Source: Urophycis tenuis
Lineage: Eukaryota; Chordata; Actinopteri; Gadiformes; Phycidae
NCBI GenBank assembly: GCA_036785325.1
Contig: JAXIVH010000015.1
Span: forward strand, 9,868,553-9,932,552
DNA length: 64,000 nt
Direction: 5' to 3'
The number at the start of each line of letters is the position of its first letter. Position 1 is the first letter of the stretch. Below the pieces are notes generated by a model, which was given only the letters and a program-made list of their open reading frames with translations, had not been told where the DNA came from and did not search any database. Positions 23,488 through 35,509 of this stretch are shown here, piece after piece. The position numbers and the translations under genes are program-made.

Positions 23488-24306
23488 AAATGTAACTATT
23501 TCACATGTAAAAGCAGATGTTCACGTGTCCATAATATACTTCAATAAATCAGAAATTATGGCAAAGTCGTATACCTCATATTAAATTAAACAGCTAAATC
23601 AACTAATTTAGTTTGAATACTTCTATTTACTATAATAGTGATCAGAATATGATGTTGTCTTTCGAAATATTGTTAGGGAGAAGTAAAAATTGGAATATTA
23701 ACAGTGAAAAGTAATCAAAGTTGTGTTTAACCATGGTAACACAAACTCAAGCATTATTCATTCGCCCCAGCAGGTTGTATGTTACGCAGAGCCCCGTTCC
23801 GCTGCACTGTTCTCATGTGGAAAAGATTAAAATAAAGTAAAGCCTGTTGAACTGCGAGATTAAACGTCAGCACACAAATATAGTAACGTCTCTTTTATTT
23901 TTGTTAAATTGTAATCGATGGACTGTATACTGGACATCAATAGAGAGGGAACAAAGAGAACAATAACAGCCACAAACCCGATCATATAACAACTTTATTT
24001 ATTCCCGAGGGGAAATTAGGTAATTAGGTCTATAGCGTCTCAGATTCTTATTTGAGACCCACAGTGCCTCTCCTATCCCTTTATTCTGTGTGTAGCGGTC
24101 TTAAAAAAGTAAAACGGCAGCTCTGAACAAAGCCAACATCTCCGGTCCGATAAAAACACCGTTGAAGGTATGCATGAAGTGGCAGTTGCATCAGAACACA
24201 TCTAAATGTATTCACCGCTATTTTCTTTCTTACCACACAGACAGCACGTGTTTTCTCTGTAATTCTATTTTTCTGTATGTGCCTGTCTGTCCATCTGCCT
24301 GCCTGC

Positions 24307-24712
24307 CAAGGGCGTAACTTTGGGTCTACCATTGGGGGGGTTAAACTTGCGGCATATTTATTTATTTAATCATTTTCGGCCAACAATGAAAAAGTGTTGA
24401 CTGGCTCGACTGGCTGCCCTTTAGTGTCCTTTTCATCTTTGCGACTGCACGAAGTACAGTAGTGATCTGTTAGAGAAAGCAAGTTGGCCAGGTAATACCA
24501 AGTAGTCGGTGGGGGAGGAGGGGCGGGGGGGGGGGGGTAGGCTACATTACAGATTATTAAAACACGATACTATCTTGCTGGCAAATGAATTCAGAATATT
24601 TCATATTTTTATTCATCTGAATGATGTTATGATATTGGGGGGGTTATATTATTGTGATCGGATTTTTGCGGGGGTCATGACCCCCCTAACCCCCCCGCAA
24701 ATTACGCCCCTG
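24307..24712. mobile_element. hAT MITE with 8-bp TSD
   Basis: The left end is CAAGGGCGTAACTTTGGGT. The right end read inverted is CAGGGGCGTAATTTGCGGGG. Both are hAT-style termini. The perfect 8-bp direct repeat CTGCCTGC flanks it (24299-24306, 24713-24720). Internal sequence is non-coding with G and C homopolymers, including a run of about 14 G near 24525. Confidence 0.88.
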
Positions 24713-24782
24713 CTGCCTGCCATGTCTGTTTGTGTGGATATATCTGATGGCCTATATGGAGGCCTACCTCGCTGTCAGCAGG

Positions 24783-25150
24783 ATACTAGAAAGTGTAATT
24801 CCACGCGAGGAATTGCATAGGAATTAGACAGCCTACTTGTGCATATCACTGAGTGGGGATCGAACCGCCAACCATCCGGATGTGGGAACCAGTGCGTTAT
24901 GCCGTCCGACGGTGTTAATAGGCTAAATGTTCTGCAAGCGAGTGTTTTCCTTTTTTAATGGAAAATATCTCAAAACGCATACCGTTTACAAAAATGAGAA
25001 ATACATAGCACAGTCATACGGTGGTAGACCTTTTTAATAGAGTTTGAATGAAATCTCGAGTTTCAGTCGTTCAGCCTAAATTGCAGAAATGTGGTGTGAA
25101 GAAGAAGAATATGACGAAAAGCGATATCTAGATTGTGCATTCCAGTGCAC
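24783..25150. repeat. Dispersed repeat copy 2
   Basis: Partner of 22550-22960, about 80 percent similar by eye. It lies immediately upstream of the ak8 promoter and downstream of the hAT MITE. Confidence 0.75.
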
Positions 25151-25283
25151 AATAATAATAAAGAACAACACCCCTCTATCTCCAGACCACAGTACAGAGA
25201 AGGAGATGTGTAAGGAAAGGACGAGTCAGATTGGGTGTTGTTTCAGTCTGCTCCGCCTGGGGGCGCCTCTGGCTCCGAGCAGC

Positions 25284-25296
25284 GTTGCTAGGCAAC
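25284..25296. promoter_or_regulatory. ak8: RFX X-box upstream of ak8
   Basis: GTTGCTAGGCAAC is a perfect X-box (GTNRCY then RGYAAC half-sites around a single A). It lies 158 bases before the ak8 start codon in a GC-rich stretch. RFX factors with FOXJ1 drive ciliary genes through such sites. AK8 is a known axonemal adenylate kinase, so the site fits the gene. Confidence 0.75.
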
Positions 25297-25454
25297 CCAT
25301 CCTAACAAGTCACGCGATAAAGACCGCCGTAGAAACGGACGAATTAATTCATTAATTAGGTGTTCACTTTTAAGCTAGGCTTCTTCATTAGGAGTGCACT
25401 TTTAAGGTAGGACTCTTCTGAGATAAATATCCACGGTTTTCCAGCTACTTCGTC

Positions 25455-26548
25455 ATGGACGAAACGGTAAAGCCTGTAAGAATTCCTCCGGAGATGTCCA
25501 TCTACGCAGAGAAACACGAACTATTTGACTTAGTACAGGTAACACATTTTAAATGTAGATAATATCGTTCCTGATTCTCGATCACTTCTGGTTGATGAGG
25601 CTGACATTAATTGATTCTCTAGCTTTAACTTCTGGATGATTATGCTACCCTACTACACAGTATCATTAAGTGTAGCTTACTTTATCTACAAATGACTGAG
25701 TGTTTAAGTTATACATTGGCCTATTAAAGAAATCACGATGATGTGAACACTGTTTCGCGAGCCTATGCTCATTAGCATTACATCCAGACTGATCCATGGT
25801 TAGAATCTTAATATAGATGTGAAATGTTTGCTCATGATGTGTTGGATGTGTGACGTTAGCCTCAGGTTTGTATGTTTGAAAGAAGTGACTTCAGATTCTC
25901 AAAAAACTGATTTTGCATTGTTTATTACACGCCTTTATTAATTATGTGTTTTGCCATAATAATTCATTGGCCTGCTGTTGCTGTTTTAATCATAGCATGG
26001 TTATTGGTTGTACTTCCTCGTTTCAGGAAATGGTGTCCAGTCTGACGGTGGACAAACCAGATGACCCTATATCCTACCTGATAAGTCTGCTTAAGAGAGG
26101 CCGAGTTGAACGTGGGTCGACTCGTCTTGTCTTCTGGTTTCCAATAATCGTCCTTTGGCTGTTGTGTTGTGTTCTGTGGCCTCCAAGTGGCGGTGTGGTT
26201 CTAATTAGTTTGTTTTCTGTCCCGTACATGGGTCTATCGCTCTGTTTGTCTGTCTTCCTGTTATCTGTGCAGCCCCTAGGATTATTCTGCTTGGCCCGCC
26301 TGCTTCTGGGAAGACAACCATAGTAAGTAGATGGATCCTTTATGAATGGATTGATTATACAGTGAGCAGTAGTAGTACTAGGTGAGTAGTAGTGATAGTG
26401 ATGTTATTATTAGTCTGTGGTCTTGTCTGTTGTTTAGGCCAGAAAACTGTGTGCAGAGCTGGGTTCAGTCCATGTAACCACCCACAGTCTCTTCCAACAA
26501 GAGACAGAGCTGAGCCAGCAAGCCCTGCAATACACTAACATGCAACAG

Positions 26549-26612
<64 letters not shown>

Positions 26613-27858
26613 ACCCATGCATACACAAATTATGTTGCCTAATTAATTTGTGTGTGTATGTGTGGGTTGTGTGTGCAGGAGATTCCTGTTGACTTATGGA
26701 TAGCGCTGATTCAACACAGGCTGTCCAGGATAGACTGCTTCAGACAGGTAATGAGGAATAATAATGATGATAATAATAACAACTAATAATAATGTCCATG
26801 ATAATAACTTCCCTGACACTTTGGACACCAGCTGCTTGATAAGAGACATAGTGATTCTGTGAGTTGTCGGGCCACGACCCGCCTCCAGCAGCACTGTGAC
26901 CCCTTCTGGATCCCGGCCCAAAGATCAGGAGGGTTTCAACTCAGCATGTCAACATGTCAGTGATTGACAAAAAGTGATCTCGGAGAACAACAGGATCTGG
27001 TGAACTTATAAACCTGACATTGTGCACAAAATACTAGGAAATTATAAGCCTCGAGTTATAAATGAATACAGATATGATGAATCCATGGAACCAGAAATGA
27101 TGAATCACCATCATGAATCTCTGTGGATAAGCAGGGTAACACAACACAACAACAAACTACACTCCCATACCACACACACTAACCACACCCCGACACACAA
27201 CGCCAGATCCACAAGAGGAAAATATTATGACAAACCTACCCTGCGATAGTGCTTGAATGTCGATAAGACAGCGGTGTGTTTCATGTAGGAGCGATGCTGC
27301 CGGTGCCCTATAATGTATGATGACACGCAGCCACCAGCTAGTGGCCTGTTCTGATGGGCTGTGCTCTCACAACCAGCACGTTATCTTTGATTCAGCGTTG
27401 CCTTGATGCGCTACACCCATCTATTTATTGCTGTATTTCTTGGTTCAGGGTTGCAGAGGTTGACTCTTCATGTTCATCGTTGCCGACAGTGAGTCTTAAG
27501 CAGGAACATGGGAATTCCACAGAGGGGGGAGGGGAGATGTGTTTTACATTTCAAACGGCGTAACGCCGCGAGCCGTTCACGTATTGCACACATCTGTGGT
27601 TGTTTTCTGTCTTTTTACTGTTGCACAGCATGTATGGACTGCGTATGAACATAATGTTTTCATCGTATGAGAAAAGAAAAACCTCAAATGACAACGTTCA
27701 CGCAGCAAGCCCAGCAAGGCCCACACAAAGTGTCACACCGTGCCTGGTCGGGCCTCAGCCACGCTGGTGGGGACAGCTTGTTTGTGGCGACTAAATGGAT
27801 GACATAGTTTATCTTTCTGCTGATTTGAATCACATTAGCACCCTCACAGGGTCCTTGG

Positions 27859-27892
<34 letters not shown>

Positions 27893-29055
27893 TGTGCCTG
27901 CATGCGGATGATAGCATCATTCGCATGCAGGCACACATGTAGACCATAGTAGCTTATCTCATGTAGAGAGCATCATTCAAATGAATGTTGTCATGTGGTT
28001 GTTCCAACATCTCCACATCACATGTATGTCTTTTATACTCTAGTCGAGTCATTACAACTGTACAAGTACAAGTGTCATTATGAGTACCAGACCTAAGTAG
28101 AGGCAGTTAACCGCTGAGACCTGGCTAGATAGACCCAATGATCACAAATGTTTCTGATGGCCCAGAAAGAGAGCAGAAAAGCACAGAGGAGAGGAAGATT
28201 TTGAAATTAAACACAACCAAAAAAAAACATGCCCTTCCTCTGTGCTCCCGCCCTCCCTACGTTGCTCTACCATTGTAAAGCACCTGCGATTGACAGGCAA
28301 GAAGGATTCTCCCAACCAATCAGGGAATGGAGTACCCGAGTGGTCAGAGGTTAGCCAGGAGTTGTCTAAAATCAATATTATTTCATGCAGAGGTAAGTGT
28401 GCAGCCAAACAGAAAAGAGCATTTATCCCTCTAAAATCTGACAGATGGAGATAAATTACCGGTACACTTAAATAATTAACTCTTAAATCCAACGCTCAAA
28501 GCTGGAAAGGTTTGTGATTCTAGCCACAAACTCCAGGCCCTCATTCATACAGCCTTTTCCAGAGCAGGGTTACTGCAGACTTTTCCGGGTGTTTTGACGT
28601 TGTGTTGGAGTACCCGGTGAGGATGCTTCACCATACTGTATGTTTGTGTTTCCAGGGATGGGTGCTAGAAGGGATTCCTCAGACTCGCCTGCATGCTCTG
28701 ACCCTCCAAGCGGCTGGAATCCTCCCTAACCACGCGGGTAAACCCTGTAGTGGTGCTCTTTAATACTGCAGTTCTACTGTAGTACTACAGTAATACTACT
28801 GTGGTACTACCTACAGCCTTGTCTCTGTCTTACTGTGACAACGCTGCAGTAATACACTACCTTGCATTATGTTACCTAAAATGCAGACTACATTCACATG
28901 TGTGTGCGCGCACACACGCGCATGCGTGCATTCACACGGCATGTCTGTGTTTGTACTGATGTAGTATTTCTAGAAGCTTCTGAGGATATGTTGCTCCAGA
29001 GGACTACGGGTAGACTGCTGGACCCTCTGACTGGAGGTCAGTCTTCAGACACACA

Positions 29056-29115
<60 letters not shown>

Positions 29116-29557
29116 GGTCGAGGTCTGGGATGTCGGGGTTGGGGTTGAGCAAAGAGGACGTCTCAATGAAGACGCGCACACCTCGTGATGTCACTTCCTG
29201 TGTAGACGTGTACCACCAGACGTTCATCTGGCCCTCCGACCCGGAGGTGGCCCAGCGTCTGGAGCAGGGCGGCGGGGGCTCGGAGGGGGCGGGGCCGGCG
29301 CCCCCCCAGCGGTACGGCCAAGAGGTGGCGGGCCTGACCGCCGCCTACCGACACGTCCTGAAGACGGTCAACGCTGACCAACCACACGCTGACGTGTATG
29401 AAGAGGGTGGGCCTTACATCCACCTCACCCACACACACACACACACACGCACACACACACACACGCACACAATGATAGACAGACTCACGCACACATACAC
29501 ACACATAGACAGACACACGCACACACACTCACGTACATACAGACAGAGACAGACTCA

Positions 29558-29605
<48 letters not shown>

Positions 29606-29627
29606 GACAGACACACACACAGACAGA

Positions 29628-29671
<44 letters not shown>

Positions 29672-29689
29672 GACACACACACAGACAGA

Positions 29690-29740
<51 letters not shown>

Positions 29741-29976
29741 ACACACACACACACACACAGACAGACAGACAGACACACAAACAGATAGAGACACACACAC
29801 ACACAGACGGACACCTGCAAGCATGCCCACATGCACACGCATAGACATCTACATACAGACTGCAACGGACACCTGCAAGCATGCCCACATGCACACGCAT
29901 AGACATCTACATACAGACTGCAACAAGATTACTGTAAGAAATGTAGTAGATACTGAAGTGTTTATTCTGTGTGTTT

Positions 29977-30053
<77 letters not shown>

Positions 30054-31106
30054 CGTGCGCGTGCGTGCGCGTGTGTGTGTGTGTGTGTGCGTGTGTCTGT
30101 GTGTGCGTGTGTGTGTGTGTGTGTGCGTGTTTGTCTCAGTCCTAAGATTTGTCCTGACACGGCGGAACTCGATGGCTCCTCAAACTCCCAGAATCCTCCT
30201 TGTGGGCCCGCCAGGCTCAGGGAAGAGCCTGCAGGCCAGACGTCTGGCAGACAAATACGGACTGGTGGACCGTCAGTTTCATTTCCATTACGTGTATTCT
30301 TTGATTTAGCAGGGACAGCACACATAAAATAACACAGCTGTCAATGTGCCACAATTTGCCTGAAAGGTGGACAAAAACATACATTGAAATACATCACATT
30401 CAGTACTTTGACATCCTAGAACATTTATGCACAGACAGCACCTGCATCACTAAACGAAAAGATAAACAATGGATAGTAAATGTAATAAAAAGACTAGTAG
30501 TAAAAAGACTAGCCATGTACAATAACCCTGCAGCTGTCAAACAGTAACTAGGCTGTAGGTGGTGTAGTGAGCCATTTGTTCAGTGTTGCTAAGTCATGCG
30601 TTGGCCTTTCATAATTGCTCTATAACATGACAATATGACACCAAATATTGCATCACTGTTGCATTACATTACCACAGGGCCTCACTGTAGTTTGTCTCTT
30701 CCGGCTTAGCACACCAAGACACATAAAACCTTCAAAAGCAGAAATGGTGGTTAACAGGGTTGTCATTTGGTTGTGGTGTTTTGCTGTCTGTCTGCCTCTC
30801 GATGTGGCCTGTCTCTGTCTACGTACTTGTCTATCTGCATGTCTGTCTATGTGTCTGTCTGCTTGTATCAGTAAACTGTGGACAGCTTTTAAAGTCTGAA
30901 GAAGCCAATGGCTCCACTCTGGGACAGCTGATAAAGCCCTACATAGGAACAGGTCAACCAGGTAACACACACACACACATGCACACGCCTTATATAGAGA
31001 CAGGTCAACCAGGTAACACGCACACGCCTTATATAGAGACAGGTCAACCAGGTAACACGCACACGCCTTATATAGAGACAGGTCAACCAGGTAACACGCA
31101 CACATA

Positions 31107-31169
<63 letters not shown>

Positions 31170-32190
31170 CTTATATAGAGACTGGTCAACAAGGTAACTA
31201 CACGTAAAAAATATATATATTTTAGATAAACTCCATTGTACATATACTTGTGCAAACTTGAAGACCACACACACACCCACACACCTTGAGTTAAATGATC
31301 TCTCCTGTAAGTAAGCACACAAAAGGAGAGGGAGAACGATGAAAGGATCAGATAGACAGACGGCTTGTTTAAAGTGCAAATAGGACATACTCAGCCGTGT
31401 CCACACCCCCCCCCCTCATCCTCTCCTCCCGGCCCACCGTAACATCCATGTCTTTTCATCTCTCCATCCGCATTCCTGCTGCGTTTTGTACTCACTGAAG
31501 ACCTGTCACCAGCGTGACAGCTACACTCTGGAGAGGGAGGGGACTTGGGTGTGTGTGTGTGTGTGCGTACGTACAGTACATACAAACGTGTGCCTGCGCA
31601 AGTGTGTATGTGTATGTGAAGATGACAGCTAGTTTGTATGTGAATCACAGCCGGTGTGTTAAACAACACGCTGGCTGTCAGGATTCAGAGACGCACAGCT
31701 GTGATTGTGTGGCCTGCCGGATTAAAGCAGACACAGAAGCCCTCCGCAAAGCCCCCTCGCTTCATGTCGCATCACTCATTAATTCAGGAGCGCTTTGGTT
31801 TGGCGCTTTAGCCTGAGATCCACCGTGAGCACGTGTTTGAGTGAAGCTTAATGAGGACATGTATCAATTATGACAAATATGGATGATTGATTGCATTGCG
31901 AAACAATTAGTGATACATCGTGTTACCCCATTCGTTTATTGATCGTATGTATTGATCCCGTGCCGTCCTCTGCAGGGATTTGGCAGAGAGAACATAATGT
32001 TATTAGTTAGTATTTGTCATTTCTATGTTGCCAGATAACACATTCCTGCTTCAGAATATAGTTTCCTATATATTTCCTCCTTTCCATAATGTTTTATGCA
32101 AGTGCGGAGCTACCCCCATAAAACATATTGTGAGAGGAGGGTTTGGTAACCACTGCTCTACTAGATGGATAGTCCGATGCACGCACACAT

Positions 32191-32243
<53 letters not shown>

Positions 32244-33441
32244 CACACACACATACACACACACACGATAGAGACACAACAGGAACTCTAGCAGCCTTAA
32301 CACTGGTGTTCGGTTCTGAAACGAGTCATGCCGTTGTCCAGTTCCAGACAGCTTGGTTCTGCAGGTTCTGAGCCAGAGGCTGAGCGCCCTGGACTGCACC
32401 ACCAGAGGCTGGGTGCTGCACGGCTTCCCCAGGGACCCGGAGCAAGGGAGGCGCCTGCAGGACTCCCCCTACAAACCCAGCAGGTACAGCACCGCCCCCC
32501 CCCCCCCCCCCCCCCCAGGGGGAACCGAGAGCCCTCTCTACGTCAGCCCCGCGTCAGAGGGGCACCGGACGGGCCACGGTCCGACTCCCATCACCCATCC
32601 AGCCGACCCTGGCGTCCCAGAGCCTCTCGTGCTACCGCAGACACACGTGGATCCCAGTCGGATCGTAGCGTTGATGTTCTTCACTTAAAGGAGAACCAGA
32701 CCCCAACACCACTTGGGAAAATGGGTGTGCAGGAGATGCCTCCATCTTGCAGGTTAAACACCCAGGCCACGTACACCGTGACATAGTGGGGGGTGACCCC
32801 GTGAGTGGGACGGATACCGGGGTGGACAGATGATGGGTGGTACCACCGGCCAGTGCTCAAGATGTACAGTATGTACCATCATGTGACTGGGGGATGGAGG
32901 GGGCAGCTTTTGTCGAGGAATCAAACAAATTCCACAGGAATATAGTTGCATTCAGGTGTATTTTAATTAGTATAAGTTGGAGCTTAACAGAACTAATAAT
33001 GAATTAGATCACTACCTCATCACTTGCAACGTTCAGCACTCCAACCGTCTCCAAATAACTTCTTTCGCAAACTTTCAATGCAAATAATTATTATTATTCC
33101 TTTTATATTGTTTTTTTTTTGTTCTTCACATTCACATTCACCTCCCCTGGGTATTTTTTTGTTCAAATAAATAGTTAATGCAGTGTGAATATGAAATGTA
33201 TCCACTCTAAAAGTTTCTCAATTTTTTAAGACAAATATTCATTAAATATTCACGACACTTCTTCAAAATTAATTAGCCTGACACACACAGACACACATGT
33301 GCACACACAAGCAGACACACCAAACAGTGCATTAGCGGAATATGGTTGCTCCCTTGGGAATACAGCCCCCAACCCTACCAGTGATATTTTCCTGCTCTAA
33401 ATTCTAAAATACACATGGAATAAAACCCAACACTGCGAGTG

Positions 33442-33472
<31 letters not shown>

Positions 33473-33479
33473 ATGCGTG

Positions 33480-33535
<56 letters not shown>

Positions 33536-33818
33536 TGTGCGTGTGTGTGTGTGTGTGTTTTTGTTTGTGTGTTTGTGTGTGTGTGTTCCTATGCCCTTTA
33601 AAAGCACTTTAGGTAAAGATACAACATTGTCCAGACTTTCCAAAGTCATCATTATTTTATCTGATGGACAGACTTAGTGTTTGTGTGTGTGTTTGTGTGT
33701 GTGTGTTTCATCCAGAGTGTTCTTCCTGGAGATGACCGATGATGTTGCCATGGAGAGGCTCACTCTCAGGACAGTCGATCCACTCACTGGCGAGAGGTAC
33801 ACTACACACGCACACACC

Positions 33819-33875
<57 letters not shown>

Positions 33876-34449
33876 TTACACAGGCTGCAATACCTTTGCC
33901 CTGTGCCTGCACGTCACACACACCGTCCTGCTCGGCCCTTAACAAAGCCTTCATCAAATCTGTACCCAGTTTGAGACGTGACCTGGACATCAACGTTGGT
34001 AAAAAACCTTCTGCCAGATGAAACTGAAGGTTGAATTCGGTGTTCAGTCTCAGATGCATGACTTGTCAGTATGTGTGGAGTTCAGTGTCTCATTGTGTTT
34101 GGTCATGTCTTGTGTACCGTGTCTATGTACTGTGTTTAAACTAAACAAATAAAAAATACATTATTAAGACATTCTTTAATATCTATCTACATTTACATTT
34201 ACAGTTAGGGTATTTAGCTGACGCTTTTATCCAAAGCGACTTATGAAGAGTACATTTGTCATAAGAAGGTGAAATATTTCATTGCTGCTAATACAGTAAG
34301 AAAGTCACCAGAACAAGTTTCAAGCATTTCAGTTGCTAGGTTAACCATTGCTAGTATACAACATCTCTGACTAAGTGCCAAATTACAAACAGCGATTAAA
34401 GTGCCAAAATGTACAACATACAAGAGCATGAGGGTAGGGTTTTTTTATT

Positions 34450-34515
<66 letters not shown>

Positions 34516-34829
34516 TCTACATTTTCCAAAAATTCTACTGATAGAAATACATGCTCTACCGGACTTTGTCTCTAAATGTATCCTTATTATGCATTTGGAT
34601 TACACTATAACCCAATCTGACTTCCTGTTATATGCAGTGACATTGTATAGTGATGACATGTTTATGTGAAGGCACCACGGTCTGGAGCATCCAGCACCCA
34701 CCCCAGAGGTCCAGTCCAGGCTGCAGACCCACCCAGATGACACACAGCCCAGAGTCGAGGACAAACTGAGACAGTATTGGACGCATGCTGCTAGGCTAAA
34801 GGTAACACACGCACAGACACACAAACACA

Positions 34830-34880
<51 letters not shown>

Positions 34881-34989
34881 AGACACACACACACACATAC
34901 ACACACACACAGACACACACAGACACACACACACGCACACACACAGACTCACAGTATCAGCCACATAACTACAGAATTGTACATCTTAA

Positions 34990-35031
<42 letters not shown>

Positions 35032-35146
35032 CCAGGCCCTCTATGCAGATGGGGTCCATGTGAATGCTGACCAGGACCCACACACTGTGTTTGAGAGTGT
35101 AGAGAGCAGAGTGTTCAAGCGGCCCGACATCAGACAGAACCAGTAG
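25455..35146 (+). CDS. ak8: Adenylate kinase 8
   Basis: A double-domain nucleoside monophosphate kinase of motile cilia/axonemes, interconverting AMP/ADP/ATP. Exons: 25455-25538, 26027-26111, 26273-26322, 26438-26548, 26679-26747, 28656-28737, 28965-29036, 29206-29406, 30140-30271, 30872-30961, 32348-32483, 33716-33796, 34672-34801, 35036-35146. All phases close to 477 aa (human AK8 is 479). The start MDETVKPVRIPPEM matches the family. P-loop 1 is GPPASGKT (residues 64-71). GWVLEGIPQT and RTTGRLLDPLTG form the first NMP/LID core. P-loop 2 is GPPGSGKS (274-281), followed by GWVLHGFPRD and RLTLRTVDPLTGER. The C-terminus NADQDPHTVFESVES is typical. Domain 1 has E where adenylate kinases usually have D in the DG-P motif. 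An RFX X-box lies upstream. AATAAA signals follow at 35249 and 35330. Confidence 0.97.
29114..29172 (-). pseudogene. Inverted copy of a ddx31 exon end inside an ak8 intron
   Basis: On the minus strand this encodes FIETSSLLNPNPDIPDLDR and runs straight into a TG array. The ddx31 exon at 40188-40245 encodes FIKTSSLFNHNPDIPDLDR and is also followed by a TG array at its donor. About 53 of 58 bases agree. It sits between ak8 exons 28965-29036 and 29206-29406 on the opposite strand, so it is not part of ak8. The remaining ddx31 exon is not present. Confidence 0.85.
29430..29925. repeat. CA/CAGA compound array and 58-bp direct duplication
   Basis: CA runs contain CAGACAGACA blocks (29430-29810). 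They are followed by two tandem, nearly identical copies of a segment starting ACACCTGCAAGCATGCCC and ending ATACAGACTGCAAC (about 29811-29923). Confidence 0.85.
29977..30135. repeat. (TG)n array abutting an ak8 3' splice site
   Basis: About 155 bases of TG with GTGC variants end just before the acceptor TTTGTCTCAG/TCCTAAG at 30139, replacing most of the usual polypyrimidine tract. Confidence 0.9.
30935..31200 (+). repeat. Minisatellite copying the ak8 exon-10 end and its splice donor
   Basis: The exon ends ACAGGTCAACCAG/GTAAC at 30961. Three further copies of the unit TATATAGAGACAGGTCAACC/AGGTAAC occur within the next 140 bases (donors near 31012, 31052, 31092). A diverged one (GGTCAACAAGGTAAC) lies at 31184-31198, after a CA array. 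Each copy keeps exon-like sequence plus a usable donor. Confidence 0.9.
34190..34440 (-). repeat. SINE-tail-bearing repeat, copy 1
   Basis: It contains AGCTGACGCTTTTATCCAAA, then TACAGTAAGAAAGTCACCAG and AACAAGTTTCAAGCATTTCA. The reverse complement of these blocks recurs at 50560-50760, so this is a dispersed element longer than the SINE tail alone. Confidence 0.75.
34451..34513. repeat. (ATTT)n microsatellite
   Basis: About 15 copies of TTTA in the intron before the ak8 exon at 34672. Confidence 0.95.
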
Positions 35147-35248
35147 AGAGCAGAGCGAGGCGGACATGGCATCTATTCCTCTCAAAATATAAATCAAATA
35201 GAATGGAATGCAAAAAGAATCACAAATACAACACTGGGAGAGTAACAG

Positions 35249-35335
35249 AATAAACAATAGGGGAAAATAAACAATATACAGTATGTGCTAATCTCATGAA
35301 GCTGTTGCCTGGTTGCATTGTCGGAATACAATAAA
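35249..35335 (+). terminator. ak8: Polyadenylation signals of ak8
   Basis: Two AATAAA hexamers (35249-35254 and 35330-35335) lie 103 and 184 bases after the stop codon, which fits a short 3' UTR. Confidence 0.6.
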
Positions 35336-35478
35336 AAAAAGTATATATGGACATAATGGGTATATATTTACTTATCCTCATTAACAGTGAGTGTGTGTGT
35401 ATTTACAAATGCATGTTGAATTATTATCACATATAGCACACACTCATCTACACATCACATCGCAGTCAGACAACAAGA

Positions 35479-35509
<31 letters not shown>

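Larger units (their letters stand above)
19539..25283 (+). other. tsc1 3' UTR and repeat-rich intergenic region
   Basis: There is no further coding gene; nothing resembling SPACA9 is seen. A G-rich 6-mer array is at 19663-19706 and a CA/TACA run at 20770-20825. An AATAAA at 22310-22315 is the best candidate for the distal tsc1 polyadenylation signal, giving a 2.8-kb 3' UTR; this is inference. The region 22.5-25.2 kb is a mosaic of repeats listed separately. Confidence 0.5.

Noticed and set aside
23227..23584. Overlapping ORFs on both strands
   Set aside because: They lie wholly within a common teleost interspersed repeat.
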